The position numbers and the translations under genes are program-made. A stretch of 64,000 nt of DNA from positions 310,001-374,000 of the forward strand of contig NZ_BIME01000005.1 in NCBI RefSeq assembly GCF_004000925.1, in the 5' to 3' direction. Below are positions 8,041-16,178 of the stretch, in pieces. How positions within the stretch are numbered: the first letter of the stretch is position 1; each line of letters begins with the position of its first letter. Source of the stretch: Paenibacillus illinoisensis NBRC 15959 (GTDB lineage Bacteria > Bacillota > Bacilli > Paenibacillales > Paenibacillaceae). The notes beneath the pieces were generated by a model. The model made no database searches and was not told where the DNA came from. It saw nothing but the letters and a program-made list of their open reading frames with translations.

Positions 8041-9072
8041 ATGGAGAAGCAGGAGCTAGACCAAAAAGAATATGCGCGATGGCTGCTTCGATTAACACGG
8101 TTGCGCAGAATGGAACAATTGAAATCTCTGCCGAAGCAGGCAAGCTCCTCGAAAAAGGAACAGGGAAGCATTGTATTGGAAGCTTCGCTCGTTCTGCCTG
8201 TGTTTCTGTTCTTTGTCATGTTCCTTGTCTACATCGTACAAATGACACTGATCTCGACAGCCCTGCAAAGTACAGCGGGTGAAGCCGTAAAGCAGCTCTC
8301 CACCAAGATCTATCCAGTTTCGCTTGTCTTCACTCCATCGGATTCCGCTGGTGGTGGAGAGAAGGGAAGCGGTTGGGGCATACCAGAGTTGTCTTTAACG
8401 GAATGGGCTGAAGAGTATGCCTCGGCTCTGCCGGATCCGCTAAGCAATTGGGTGCGTGCGGCTGCAGCCAGTGGGGAGCAACCTTTGCAGGAGATTAAGA
8501 CTTCGGTTATGGAGACTGTACTTGATCCAGCTGTAAAACCCTTGCTCCAACCTTTTATAGATCCGGAATTGCTGGATATGGAGCGTATACATGTTAACGG
8601 GATATCTGTGCCGGATCTCAAGAACAAAACAAATCCGTATTTCAGGCTGGAGCTCAGTTACGAACTGCCGATTAAAGTGCCTTTCCTCGGCAAACCATTA
8701 CGGATTCAGGCTGCTGCCGCTGAGCGCGTATGGATCGGAGATACGGGAGAAGGTTCTAATAGTAATGAGGGCGATGGAGACGCTGCAAGTTCAATAACCG
8801 TGTTATCCAAGCCAGAGCCTGCTTACATAGGGAATAATGCAACAATCAAGGTTCAGGTGGAACCAGGGGCCACTGCAAACCTGACGATATTTTATAAGTC
8901 GGGAGAAAGTACAGCGAAACATATTGGCTGGGCTACACCGGATGAGAATGGCGTGATTGAGTGGAACTGGTTTGTAGGTACTCGAACGACGGAAGGGACC
9001 TGGACATTTGTAGTGGAAACTGCGGATGGCAGTAAGACAACAACTGAGTTTAATGTAGCATCGAGAAAATAG
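8041..9072 (+). CDS. Second TadE-like protein with C-terminal Ig-like domain
   Basis: This 343-residue protein has a cytoplasmic N-terminus of ~40 residues, then 'GSIVLEASLVLPVFLFFVMFL', a TadE-type prepilin-like segment with Glu at +5. An extracytoplasmic region follows. The last ~90 residues ('SSITVLSKPEPAYIGNNATI...VETADGSKTTTEFNV') have the alternating beta pattern of a bacterial Ig-like fold. A TadE with an added surface-type domain could be a pilus tip or wall-spanning component; this is inference. ATG 8041 is preceded by GTGGAGG. It sits 31 bases after the DUF5702-like gene and directly before the prepilin peptidase. Confidence 0.75.
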   Translation: MEKQELDQKEYARWLLRLTRLRRMEQLKSLPKQASSSKKEQGSIVLEASLVLPVFLFFVMFLVYIVQMTLISTALQSTAGEAVKQLSTKIYPVSLVFTPSDSAGGGEKGSGWGIPELSLTEWAEEYASALPDPLSNWVRAAAASGEQPLQEIKTSVMETVLDPAVKPLLQPFIDPELLDMERIHVNGISVPDLKNKTNPYFRLELSYELPIKVPFLGKPLRIQAAAAERVWIGDTGEGSNSNEGDGDAASSITVLSKPEPAYIGNNATIKVQVEPGATANLTIFYKSGESTAKHIGWATPDENGVIEWNWFVGTRTTEGTWTFVVETADGSKTTTEFNVASRK

Positions 9073-9097
9073 TGATATGGATAGAGGAGTGATGGGG

Positions 9098-9604
9098 GTG
9101 GAATGGTTCATTGCAGCCTGTGGCCTATACGTGGTGACTGCCTTTGTAACCGATGTGCGGTCCATGAAAATTCCGAATCTGCTGACCTTGCCTGTAACCG
9201 TTCTAGGTGTGCTGGCCCATGGGATATGGGATGGATGGGAAGGCTTGATCTTCTCTGCCGCGGGGTTCGCAGCCTGTTTTGGCATTTTGTTGGTGATGTA
9301 CGCGATCGGAGCAGTAGGAGCTGGAGATGTAAAACTGTTTGGCGGGATTGGAGCATGGACGGGTATTTCTTTTGGAATTCACGTTGTTGTGTATTCCGTT
9401 CTATATGCCGGGGCAATTGGCTTAATTATTCTGTTGTTCCGAAGGGATTCAGCCAAACGGATTCGTAACATGGCCGGTGGGCTTGCAGGCTTTTTCATGC
9501 TCGGTTCACTCAAACTGGTCAGCAAGGAGAAAACGCTCAAGTTCCCGTTCATGCTGGCTGTATTGCCAGGCTTTATCAGTGCCTATGTTTATATGATTTC
9601 ATAG
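9098..9604 (+). CDS. Prepilin peptidase (A24/CpaA family)
   Basis: A membrane aspartyl protease of ~168 residues that would cleave the Flp and TadE leaders. Both catalytic aspartates are visible: 'TDVRSMKIPN' in the first cytoplasmic loop and the 'GAGDVKLF' (GxGD) motif. Five to six hydrophobic segments are present. It is the short, methylase-less TadV/CpaA form. ATG 9077 opens the frame, but GAGGAG at 9084-9089 is well spaced only for GTG 9098; ATG 9092 is too close. It lies between the second TadE-like gene and the FHA gene. Confidence 0.9.
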   Translation: MEWFIAACGLYVVTAFVTDVRSMKIPNLLTLPVTVLGVLAHGIWDGWEGLIFSAAGFAACFGILLVMYAIGAVGAGDVKLFGGIGAWTGISFGIHVVVYSVLYAGAIGLIILLFRRDSAKRIRNMAGGLAGFFMLGSLKLVSKEKTLKFPFMLAVLPGFISAYVYMIS

Positions 9605-9660
9605 ATTGATACAAGAAAAGAAAGTAGAAGTTGAATTTACACCGGAAAGAGAGGATTGGC

Positions 9661-11472
9661 ATGTATGGATTAACGAAAGATTTTATACGGAACGGCGGAG
9701 CATTTATGGTTCTGGAAAAAGCCGAAGGATTACGGATGGACGAATTAAGCCGTGTACAGACGGGGATGATGTCCGCCAATGATATTCCACGCCTGCTTCC
9801 GCTCCACATTCGTGAGATGGATCGCAACGTTACTCTTCAATATGATATTTCCGGGTACAAAATGTTATCCCAGTTCCTAAAGGCAGGCAAAATTAAACTG
9901 CGTGTGCTGTACGGTCTATTGTTTCAACTCGCAGACACCTTCACGGAATGCCGTCAATACATGCTCGAACCCCGTAAGCTGATGCTGCAGGAAGAGAGCA
10001 TATTTGTAAAAGGTTCACTGGAACAAGGTGAGCTGGGCATGGTTTATGTACCGATTCAGGATTCTGTGGTTGTGGATCCGACTCCGGCGCAATTCCGTGA
10101 ACTGGTCATCCGGCTGATGGCTCATGTGCAGGAGTTGCAGGGTGAAGGCATTCAGCGGGTTCTGCAGCTATGTGATGACGAACGGTGGGATGTTGGACAG
10201 CTGCGGGAATTGTTACTGGAACTCTACGCGGATGAACAAGCAGGGCCCGGTAGCTCAACATTTTTGTCTTCCCGTGTCAACGAACCTAGGGAGAATGGGA
10301 CTGTGAACGAACGTTCTGCTTATGTTGAATCTGAACCTGAGTTTGCACAATTGCCACGTTTACATAGACAACATGCCCGATCGAAGCATGACCAAGACAA
10401 AATGCGGCCTGATACGTACTCCAATTCTCGTCAACAGCCGGATCAAGTATTGGAACAGGAAGGGTCGAACAGTAACAAGTTAAGTCCAAACTTCCTGAGC
10501 ACACGTCCTTCTAGAGAAGGCTCATCTCCTTTTGCAGACAGGACCGATCCAGTGGTGAACAAATCTAACGAAATTACATTTGATGAGAACATGGAAATGG
10601 AACAAAAGACTGGAACGTCGAAAGTGACGTATATTATTCTTATTTGCATGGTCGGTATAGCCCTGGTATGGAGATTCGCTTATATGGAGCAGCCCGGGCA
10701 GACACCTATGATAATATCCATCGTTCTAAGTGTCGCCTTACTTGCGGTTGCAGGCTGGGCCTGGATTAGCAAAGGGAAATTCGGCATAACCAAAGCGGCA
10801 GGTCTCAGAAGGATTGATCAAGCTTCATTTCTTAATTTAGGTCATAAGCGAACTAAAAATGAAGAGGAAGCAGAGGAATTATATCAGGAGAGCTGGCGCT
10901 GGAACCAATCAGAGTCCAAGACTAACAATGACCCACCTGCACCGGGGTATGCCAGTATTGCCAGTACAACTCTGAATTCGCGCTTTCAACGATTACATAC
11001 CGAACCAGAATCAGAACCAGAATCATCAATCATGATCCAACAGCAGTTCGATCATATTACTGCTCCAACGTCTGAGCTGATTCGGACTGAATCTGGAACG
11101 GAGGCAACAGTAAATCTGCAAAGTATGACTGGGGAACCAGCAAAGGGCGTCGGTCCAGTAACGCCATCCTTTTATCTGGAACGCCGATTAGGGGCAAGTA
11201 ACCGGAATGAGCGGATGGATGTGCAGGGAGCTTCTTTTGTTATCGGCCGATCGGCAGAGATGGTTCAATGGGTGGATTCAACAACCGGTGTGTCCCGTGC
11301 TCATGTGGAATTGAGCAGGAACAAATCGGGCTATGTCATTAAGGATCTGGGTTCTGTGAATGGCACCTTACTGCAGGGTAAGCCTCTTGCACCCTACAAA
11401 GAATATCCACTGGAAGACGGGGATACCTTTATGCTGGCAGAATCCGTCTATACCTACCGTTCAGTCGGATAA
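9661..11472 (+). CDS. DUF6382-like / FHA-domain membrane protein, last gene of Tad operon
   Basis: A protein of 603 residues. Residues ~1-195 form a globular cytoplasmic domain ('YDISGYKMLSQFLKAGKI...LQLADTFTECRQYML') that I take as DUF6382-like. Its outline recalls the degenerate kinase-like domain of EssB/YukC (inference). A low-complexity Ser/Gln-rich linker and two adjacent membrane helices at about 322-339 and 348-366 follow, then another linker. The C-terminal FHA domain spans ~520-603 with 'FVIGRSAEMVQWV', 'VSRAHVEL' and 'IKDLGSVNGT'. FHA domains bind phosphothreonine, so this could couple pilus assembly to a Ser/Thr kinase. ATG 9661 follows AGAGAGGA. Its 3' end overlaps the convergent epimerase by 12 bases. 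Confidence 0.8.
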   Translation: MYGLTKDFIRNGGAFMVLEKAEGLRMDELSRVQTGMMSANDIPRLLPLHIREMDRNVTLQYDISGYKMLSQFLKAGKIKLRVLYGLLFQLADTFTECRQYMLEPRKLMLQEESIFVKGSLEQGELGMVYVPIQDSVVVDPTPAQFRELVIRLMAHVQELQGEGIQRVLQLCDDERWDVGQLRELLLELYADEQAGPGSSTFLSSRVNEPRENGTVNERSAYVESEPEFAQLPRLHRQHARSKHDQDKMRPDTYSNSRQQPDQVLEQEGSNSNKLSPNFLSTRPSREGSSPFADRTDPVVNKSNEITFDENMEMEQKTGTSKVTYIILICMVGIALVWRFAYMEQPGQTPMIISIVLSVALLAVAGWAWISKGKFGITKAAGLRRIDQASFLNLGHKRTKNEEEAEELYQESWRWNQSESKTNNDPPAPGYASIASTTLNSRFQRLHTEPESEPESSIMIQQQFDHITAPTSELIRTESGTEATVNLQSMTGEPAKGVGPVTPSFYLERRLGASNRNERMDVQGASFVIGRSAEMVQWVDSTTGVSRAHVELSRNKSGYVIKDLGSVNGTLLQGKPLAPYKEYPLEDGDTFMLAESVYTYRSVG

Positions 11473-12372
11473 TCCGCGATGCTTCAAATCTTCCAGGGCA
11501 TCGGTTAAGGTTGGGAATGTGAATTGGAACCCGTAATCCAGAGCCTTCTGCGGAATGACACGCTGCCCCTGGAGCAATACAACAGAGAGTTCTCCGACCA
11601 CTGCTTTAATCAGGAAACCGGGGACCGGGAACCAATGAGGACGATGATAGACCTTGCCAACTGTGCGCCCAAACTCGTCATTGGTCACGGGATTCGGAGC
11701 GGATGCGTTCACCGGACCCGAGATTTCCTTATTATGTATCGTAAAATCAATAAGCCTTACAATATCCAATATGTGTATCCAGGTCGTCCACTGTTTGCCA
11801 CTGCCAATTTTGCCGCCTACACCAAGCATATATGGCAGCTTCATTAACGGAAAGGCTCCTCTTTTATGACCAAGTACGAGGCTGACACGAATTTTGACAA
11901 GTCTCACATCTTGGATTGCATCTGCAGCAATCTCCCATTGTTCGGCAACCCGGGACGGAAAGTTCATTGATTTTTGCGGGGAACTTTCATCAAATGTCTC
12001 CGACAGAGAGGTTCCGTAAATAGCCATGGCGGATGCCTGCACGACAACTTCCGGTTTATGTTCAAGTTTAGACAGCAGCCGGGCTACCTTGGATACTGTC
12101 GTTACTCTCGATTCCACAATTTCCAGCTTGGCCTTGGTCGTCCAGCGCTGATTCAGCGTTTCCCCGGCAAGGTTAACCAGGGCATCCAAACCTTCCAGTA
12201 GATGAGGTCTTTCTTCAAGCTGTTCCCAAGATATATATGTAAGGCGTTCACCGGGATCATGAAGATCAGGCAGTTTGCGCGTGATAATCTGAACCTGATG
12301 ACCTGCTTGCAGCCAGTAATCTACGAGTGCACTTCCCACAAATCCTGTTCCTCCACATATGGCAATTTTCAT
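11461..12372 (-). CDS. TIGR01777-family NAD(P)-dependent epimerase (SDR39U1-like)
   Basis: A 303-residue extended SDR. The N-terminal dinucleotide-binding motif is 'ICGGTGFVGSALVDYW', followed by 'LVNLAGE', the substrate-side 'WTTWIHILDIV' and a C-terminal DUF1731-like tail ('VPGFLIKAVVGELSVVLLQGQRVIPQKAL'). Members are known as YfhF/YfcH or cell-division-inhibitor SulA-like proteins; the true reaction is not established. ATG 12372 has AGGAGG 7-8 bases upstream. The 3' end runs 12 bases into the FHA gene on the other strand with no terminator visible between them, so convergent transcription may overlap. Confidence 0.88.
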   Translation of the reverse strand: MKIAICGGTGFVGSALVDYWLQAGHQVQIITRKLPDLHDPGERLTYISWEQLEERPHLLEGLDALVNLAGETLNQRWTTKAKLEIVESRVTTVSKVARLLSKLEHKPEVVVQASAMAIYGTSLSETFDESSPQKSMNFPSRVAEQWEIAADAIQDVRLVKIRVSLVLGHKRGAFPLMKLPYMLGVGGKIGSGKQWTTWIHILDIVRLIDFTIHNKEISGPVNASAPNPVTNDEFGRTVGKVYHRPHWFPVPGFLIKAVVGELSVVLLQGQRVIPQKALDYGFQFTFPTLTDALEDLKHRGLSD

Positions 12373-12520
12373 GCTTCAGCCCTCCTGTATTGTGAATTTC
12401 ATATATGGCGGATCAACAAACAGCCCCGGCGGTAAGCAATGCCTGTCTGCGAATGACTTACCTGATGGAGCTTGTGTGTTGGAGATGAGTATGCGATTCC
12501 GTCCACAATGGAAACTTCTT

Positions 12521-12991
12521 TTATTTATTCATCAGATGTTTATAAGGCGAGTAATCAATTTGGTTTTTCTCCAAAAATTTGACCAAAAACTTATTATCAC
12601 GCTTCGGTGTGGCTATAATGTATCCTTTAATGCAGTGATCTCGAGACACCTCGGTTGCCTTGTTTTCAACAGCAATTTTACCAATCTCTGCTGCAATGGA
12701 ATGTTTGGCGATATCGCGAAACGGACCGGGCACAGGCTCTACGAGTTGATCCAGAAAAGCCTTGGCCTCATCCGTCCACAAGTGGCGGCTTGTTTCGACC
12801 CAATAATTTTGCCAATCCAGTTTGGATTTGCCGTCCGCTTTTGGGAGCACTTTCAAAAACTTGCGCATCATAAAAAATCCACCGATACACATGCTGCCAA
12901 GCAAAAGAAATGTCCAGAATGCGATCGTATTCATAAACCAATTGCTGGGGGAACTGCTGACTAACGTCATAGCGTAGGAGCCGAAAATCAT
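12521..12991 (-). CDS. YneK-like DUF2621 membrane-anchored protein
   Basis: A 156-residue protein with an N-terminal membrane helix ('NTIAFWTFLLLGSMCIGGFFMM') and a cytosolic domain containing 'VEPVPGPFRDIAKHSIAAEIGKIA', matching the B. subtilis YneK/DUF2621 family as I recall it. Function is unknown. GAGGT at 13001-13005 is 9 bases before ATG 12991, so this start is preferred over the upstream ATG at 13012. The gene is separated from the epimerase by ~150 bases that contain no recognisable feature and is divergent from nfo. Confidence 0.75.
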   Translation of the reverse strand: MIFGSYAMTLVSSSPSNWFMNTIAFWTFLLLGSMCIGGFFMMRKFLKVLPKADGKSKLDWQNYWVETSRHLWTDEAKAFLDQLVEPVPGPFRDIAKHSIAAEIGKIAVENKATEVSRDHCIKGYIIATPKRDNKFLVKFLEKNQIDYSPYKHLMNK

Positions 12992-13155
12992 TGCGGAGTC
13001 ACCTCGGTTCATTGATTTTCACGGAAAGACGGATTCCGCCCACCATGTTCCAAATTAGCTGTAAAAAATAGCCTGTAACCCGAATTATAGCGCATTTCTA
13101 GATTTATTTCGATAATCGCGTTAGAATAAGGGATAATTCAGAAAAAGGGGGATCA

Positions 13156-14286
13156 ATGATGCTGAAAATCGGCTCCCACGTGTCCTTTTCGGACAAGGGA
13201 TTATTGAGTGCAACGAAGGAAGCGTCCTCGTACGGTTCCAGTTCGTTTATGATATATACGGGTGCACCGCAGAATACGCGCCGCAAGCCTATTGAGTCCA
13301 TGTATATCGAGGAAGGCAAGCTTGCCATGCAAGAGGGCGGGATGGAAGATATTGTTGTCCATGCGCCATACATTATTAACCTTGGTTCCTACAAAGAAAA
13401 CACGTATGAACTGGCTGTAAGCTTCCTTCAGGAAGAAATTCGCCGCACGCATGCCATTGGTGTCAAAAATATTGTGCTGCATCCCGGCGCCTTTACGGAT
13501 AAGGATGCTCATTATGGTATTGGACGAATTGCCGAAGGGCTCAATGAAGTGCTCGACGGTGTCAAAGAGACCGATGTAAAGATTGCTCTAGAAACAATGG
13601 CTGGAAAAGGGACCGAAATGGGTCGCAGCTTCGAAGAGATCGCACAGATCATGGAGAAGGTTACGCACAACGAACGTCTCGCCGTATGTATGGATACATG
13701 CCATATTCATGATGCAGGCTATGATATCGTGAATGATCTGGATGGTGTGCTTGAGCAGTTTGATCGCACGGTAGGGCTTGACCGCATTACCGTAATGCAT
13801 ATTAATGATAGTAAGAATGCTGTAGGTGCACGTAAGGACCGTCATACACCGATTGGTTCCGGCTGGATTGGTTTTGAAGCGATTAACCGCATCGTTCATC
13901 ACGAGGCGCTTCAAGGACGTCCGTTTATTCTGGAGACACCTTGGATCGGGAAGGAAGCCAAGACACAACGCCCAATGTACGAGGTGGAAATTGCATTGCT
14001 TCGTGGAGATGTGAGTGGCCGGTTTGGTCCGGAATTCTTGACAGAGGTGGAGCAGCTGCAGCACTTCTTCCAAGGGAAAGAGATTGACTCGCGTTCCTAT
14101 ATTCTCGACGTTTGGACGCTGCTCAAGAATGATGCAAAAGCCAAAAAGGCTGATCCGCGTGAACCGCTGGAGCGATTGTATGATCTGGTAGCGGAAGCAG
14201 CGTTGTTCCCGCATTTGAATGAAGAGCAACTGAATCATCGTTTGATCGCCTGGCTTGCAGGAAAAGAACTGCTGGTCACGGCTTAA
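13156..14286 (+). CDS. nfo: Endonuclease IV (AP endonuclease) with C-terminal extension
   Basis: A DNA base-excision-repair enzyme that cleaves 5' to abasic sites and removes 3' blocks, using three Zn ions in a TIM barrel. Visible motifs are 'IGSHVSF', '[12 protein letters not shown]', 'IVLHPGAF', '[13 protein letters not shown]', '[14 protein letters not shown]', '[21 protein letters not shown]' and 'FILETPW', which together supply the metal ligands. The family is usually 280-300 residues. This one is 376, with an extra ~85-residue helical tail after about residue 290. The ribosome site AAAGGGGG precedes ATG 13156 (ATG 13159 is also possible). purU follows after 22 bases and is probably cotranscribed. 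Confidence 0.93.
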   Translation: MMLKIGSHVSFSDKGLLSATKEASSYGSSSFMIYTGAPQNTRRKPIESMYIEEGKLAMQEGGMEDIVVHAPYIINLGSYKENTYELAVSFLQEEIRRTHAIGVKNIVLHPGAFTDKDAHYGIGRIAEGLNEVLDGVKETDVKIALETMAGKGTEMGRSFEEIAQIMEKVTHNERLAVCMDTCHIHDAGYDIVNDLDGVLEQFDRTVGLDRITVMHINDSKNAVGARKDRHTPIGSGWIGFEAINRIVHHEALQGRPFILETPWIGKEAKTQRPMYEVEIALLRGDVSGRFGPEFLTEVEQLQHFFQGKEIDSRSYILDVWTLLKNDAKAKKADPREPLERLYDLVAEAALFPHLNEEQLNHRLIAWLAGKELLVTA

Positions 14287-14308
14287 TTGAAGGAGGAAGA
14301 ATAGCCCG

Positions 14309-15202
14309 ATGGAGATTCATGCAAAACAAGCACGTCCTGATTCCAAAAACCGCGCCGATCGGGCGCGGATGCTTATTTCCTGTCCGGATGGTCCAGGAAT
14401 TGTAGCTGCCGTATCGCATTTCCTGCACCAGCATGGTGCAAACATCGTTCAGTCTGACCAGTACACCATGGACCCGGCTGGCGGCATGTTTTTCATGCGT
14501 ATTGAATTCGATCTTCCGGAACTGACAGCGAGTCTCGCCAAGCTGGAAGCTGATTTTGCGGAAGTGGCGGAGCGCTTCAAGATGGAATGGTCTCTCTCTG
14601 CGGTAAGCCGCAAGAAGAAACTCGCTATCTTTGTATCCAAGGAAGATCACTGTCTGGTTGAATTGCTGTGGCAATGGCAGGCCGGAGACCTTGATGCTGA
14701 TATTGCTCTCGTGGTAAGCAATCATTTGGATATGAAGGATTACGTGGAATCATTCGGCATTCCTTATCATCATATACCGGTAACGGCTGATACGAAAAAA
14801 GAAGCAGAGCAGCGTCAGCTGGACGTCATCGGTAACGATATTGATGTCATTATTCTTGCGCGTTATATGCAGATTATCTCTCCAATGTTCATCGAACATT
14901 ACCGCAACCGGATTATTAATATCCACCATTCCTTCCTTCCGGCATTTGTGGGTGGCAAACCGTATGCACAGGCGTACAATCGTGGTGTTAAAATTATCGG
15001 AGCAACAGCACATTATGTGACCGAAGAACTGGACGGCGGGCCGATTATCGAGCAGGACGTTCAGCGTGTAAGCCATGGAGATGACGTGACCGAATTGAAA
15101 CGGATCGGACGTACCATTGAGCGCGTTGTACTTGCACGTGCGGTGAAATGGCATGTTGAAGACCGGATTCTGGTTCACGAAAACAAAACCGTTGTATTTT
15201 AG
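14309..15202 (+). CDS. purU: Formyltetrahydrofolate deformylase
   Basis: Hydrolyses 10-formyl-THF to THF and formate, balancing one-carbon pools for purine synthesis. An N-terminal ACT domain ('LISCPDGPGIVAAVSHFLHQHGANIVQSDQ', residues ~12-95) precedes a formyltransferase domain. The latter carries 'LARYMQIISP', 'NIHHSFLPAFVGGKPYAQA' with the catalytic His, and 'TAHYVTEELDGGPIIEQD' with the catalytic Asp. Length 297 fits. ATG 14309 follows GGAGGA in the short gap after nfo. An intrinsic terminator shared with yqhR follows. Confidence 0.95.
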   Translation: MEIHAKQARPDSKNRADRARMLISCPDGPGIVAAVSHFLHQHGANIVQSDQYTMDPAGGMFFMRIEFDLPELTASLAKLEADFAEVAERFKMEWSLSAVSRKKKLAIFVSKEDHCLVELLWQWQAGDLDADIALVVSNHLDMKDYVESFGIPYHHIPVTADTKKEAEQRQLDVIGNDIDVIILARYMQIISPMFIEHYRNRIINIHHSFLPAFVGGKPYAQAYNRGVKIIGATAHYVTEELDGGPIIEQDVQRVSHGDDVTELKRIGRTIERVVLARAVKWHVEDRILVHENKTVVF

Positions 15203-15261
15203 CTTGATGCTTTAATACTGTGCAAGGTTGATTCGGGACCATATGAATCGGCCTTGATAAG

Positions 15262-15305
15262 AAAGGCGACTTCCTATTTGTGAGCTGAATGGGAATCGCC
15301 TTTTT
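15262..15305. terminator. Bidirectional intrinsic terminator, purU / yqhR
   Basis: AAAGGCGA (15262-15269) pairs with TCGCCTTT (15296-15303), followed by T residues on the + strand and T-rich sequence on the - strand. It serves purU and overlaps the 3' end of the convergent yqhR. Confidence 0.75.
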
Positions 15306-15756
15306 GTCGTTTCCATATCCGTCCGCAGACGCCAAGGAAAATACCAAATAGAAGGTGTCCGATGATCCAAAGCGATATGGCCTTGAAATCCGTTAAGCCT
15401 GGAACTCGTACAGATAACAGAGAGAGCGGAATGTACAGCAGGGAAGAGAATGCACCGAGCAAAACGCCTTTAACCAAGGGGAAATCGGAACGTTGAATCC
15501 ACCAGAAGTAGAAGAGGCCGATGATTACAGAAACAAGAAGATGAAGCGTAAATTCGAACCATTCAGGCAAAATGGGCGGAAGCCAGGGCACAAAATCAAC
15601 ATTCAGCAGCAGGGTATACACCTTTTCACCCGTGTAAGCCTGAACCACTTTAAGGAAAAAACCAAGAAATAAACCGGTGATGATGCCTGTTAACGTCCCT
15701 GCAATCCAGGGTAATGGATAATTTGACGACTTTGGCTGTATATGTGGTCCTGGCAT
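15274..15756 (-). CDS. yqhR: YqhR-like conserved membrane protein
   Basis: A 160-residue integral membrane protein with four hydrophobic segments: 'WIAGTLTGIITGLFLGFFL', 'FTLHLLVSVIIGLFYFWWI', 'GVLLGAFSSLLYIPLSLL' and 'ISLWIIGHLLFGIFLGVC'. Its pattern matches the YqhR family found in Bacillales, function unknown. AAAGGAGG lies 8 bases before ATG 15756; the upstream ATG at 15789 lacks a site. It is transcribed away from tkt and ends at the shared terminator. Similarity to YqhR is from recall, so moderate confidence. Confidence 0.65.
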   Translation of the reverse strand: MPGPHIQPKSSNYPLPWIAGTLTGIITGLFLGFFLKVVQAYTGEKVYTLLLNVDFVPWLPPILPEWFEFTLHLLVSVIIGLFYFWWIQRSDFPLVKGVLLGAFSSLLYIPLSLLSVRVPGLTDFKAISLWIIGHLLFGIFLGVCGRIWKRQKGDSHSAHK

Positions 15757-15789
15757 GCGGCAAGCCTCCTTTCTTTCTGAGAGTAACAC

Positions 15790-16178
15790 AGCCCTAGGGA
15801 TTTCGAATCAGAAACATGAATGATACCCTATGAAAAAAACTTAGGACTGTAAAAAGTGTATGGTTTTCCGGTTAAAGGTTATACTTCATCCGATGGATTA
15901 GCGAGGCTTGCCAAGCCGGACATGGGCTTAGATGCTCTACCCAACACCTTTTATTCTGCGCCGGAATAAACCCGCCTCACCCACAAACAACCGAATTTTC
16001 CGGAACTTCTAAAAGAAGGTTATGGAAAAGCTTCACGCCAAGTGATACAATACAAAAGTGAATAAGTCAAAATGAAACATTCAAGCGGATTCACTTATTG
16101 TTATATACGGTTTGCTTGTATGATGAGAGGGATTCGCTTGCGCACCCGACTTATCTAAAGACATGAGGAGGACAAACC
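15790..16178. other. 389-base gene-free leader upstream of tkt with several small hairpins
   Basis: No open frame with a ribosome site is visible. The segment 15890-16030 is rich in short inverted repeats: GGCTT/AAGCC at 15905-15917, GGG...CCC around 15924-15942, and TTATTC/GAATAA at 15951-15969. Two copies of TTTTCCGG occur near 15861 and 16004. TACAAT (16046-16051) and TATGAT (16119-16124) are possible -10 boxes for tkt, without good -35 partners. A structured RNA is possible; I do not recognise a family. Confidence 0.4.

Noticed and set aside
15840-16035. 6S RNA upstream of tkt
   Set aside because: There is no long rod with complementary ends around a central bubble that I can fold by eye, so it stays an unassigned structured region.
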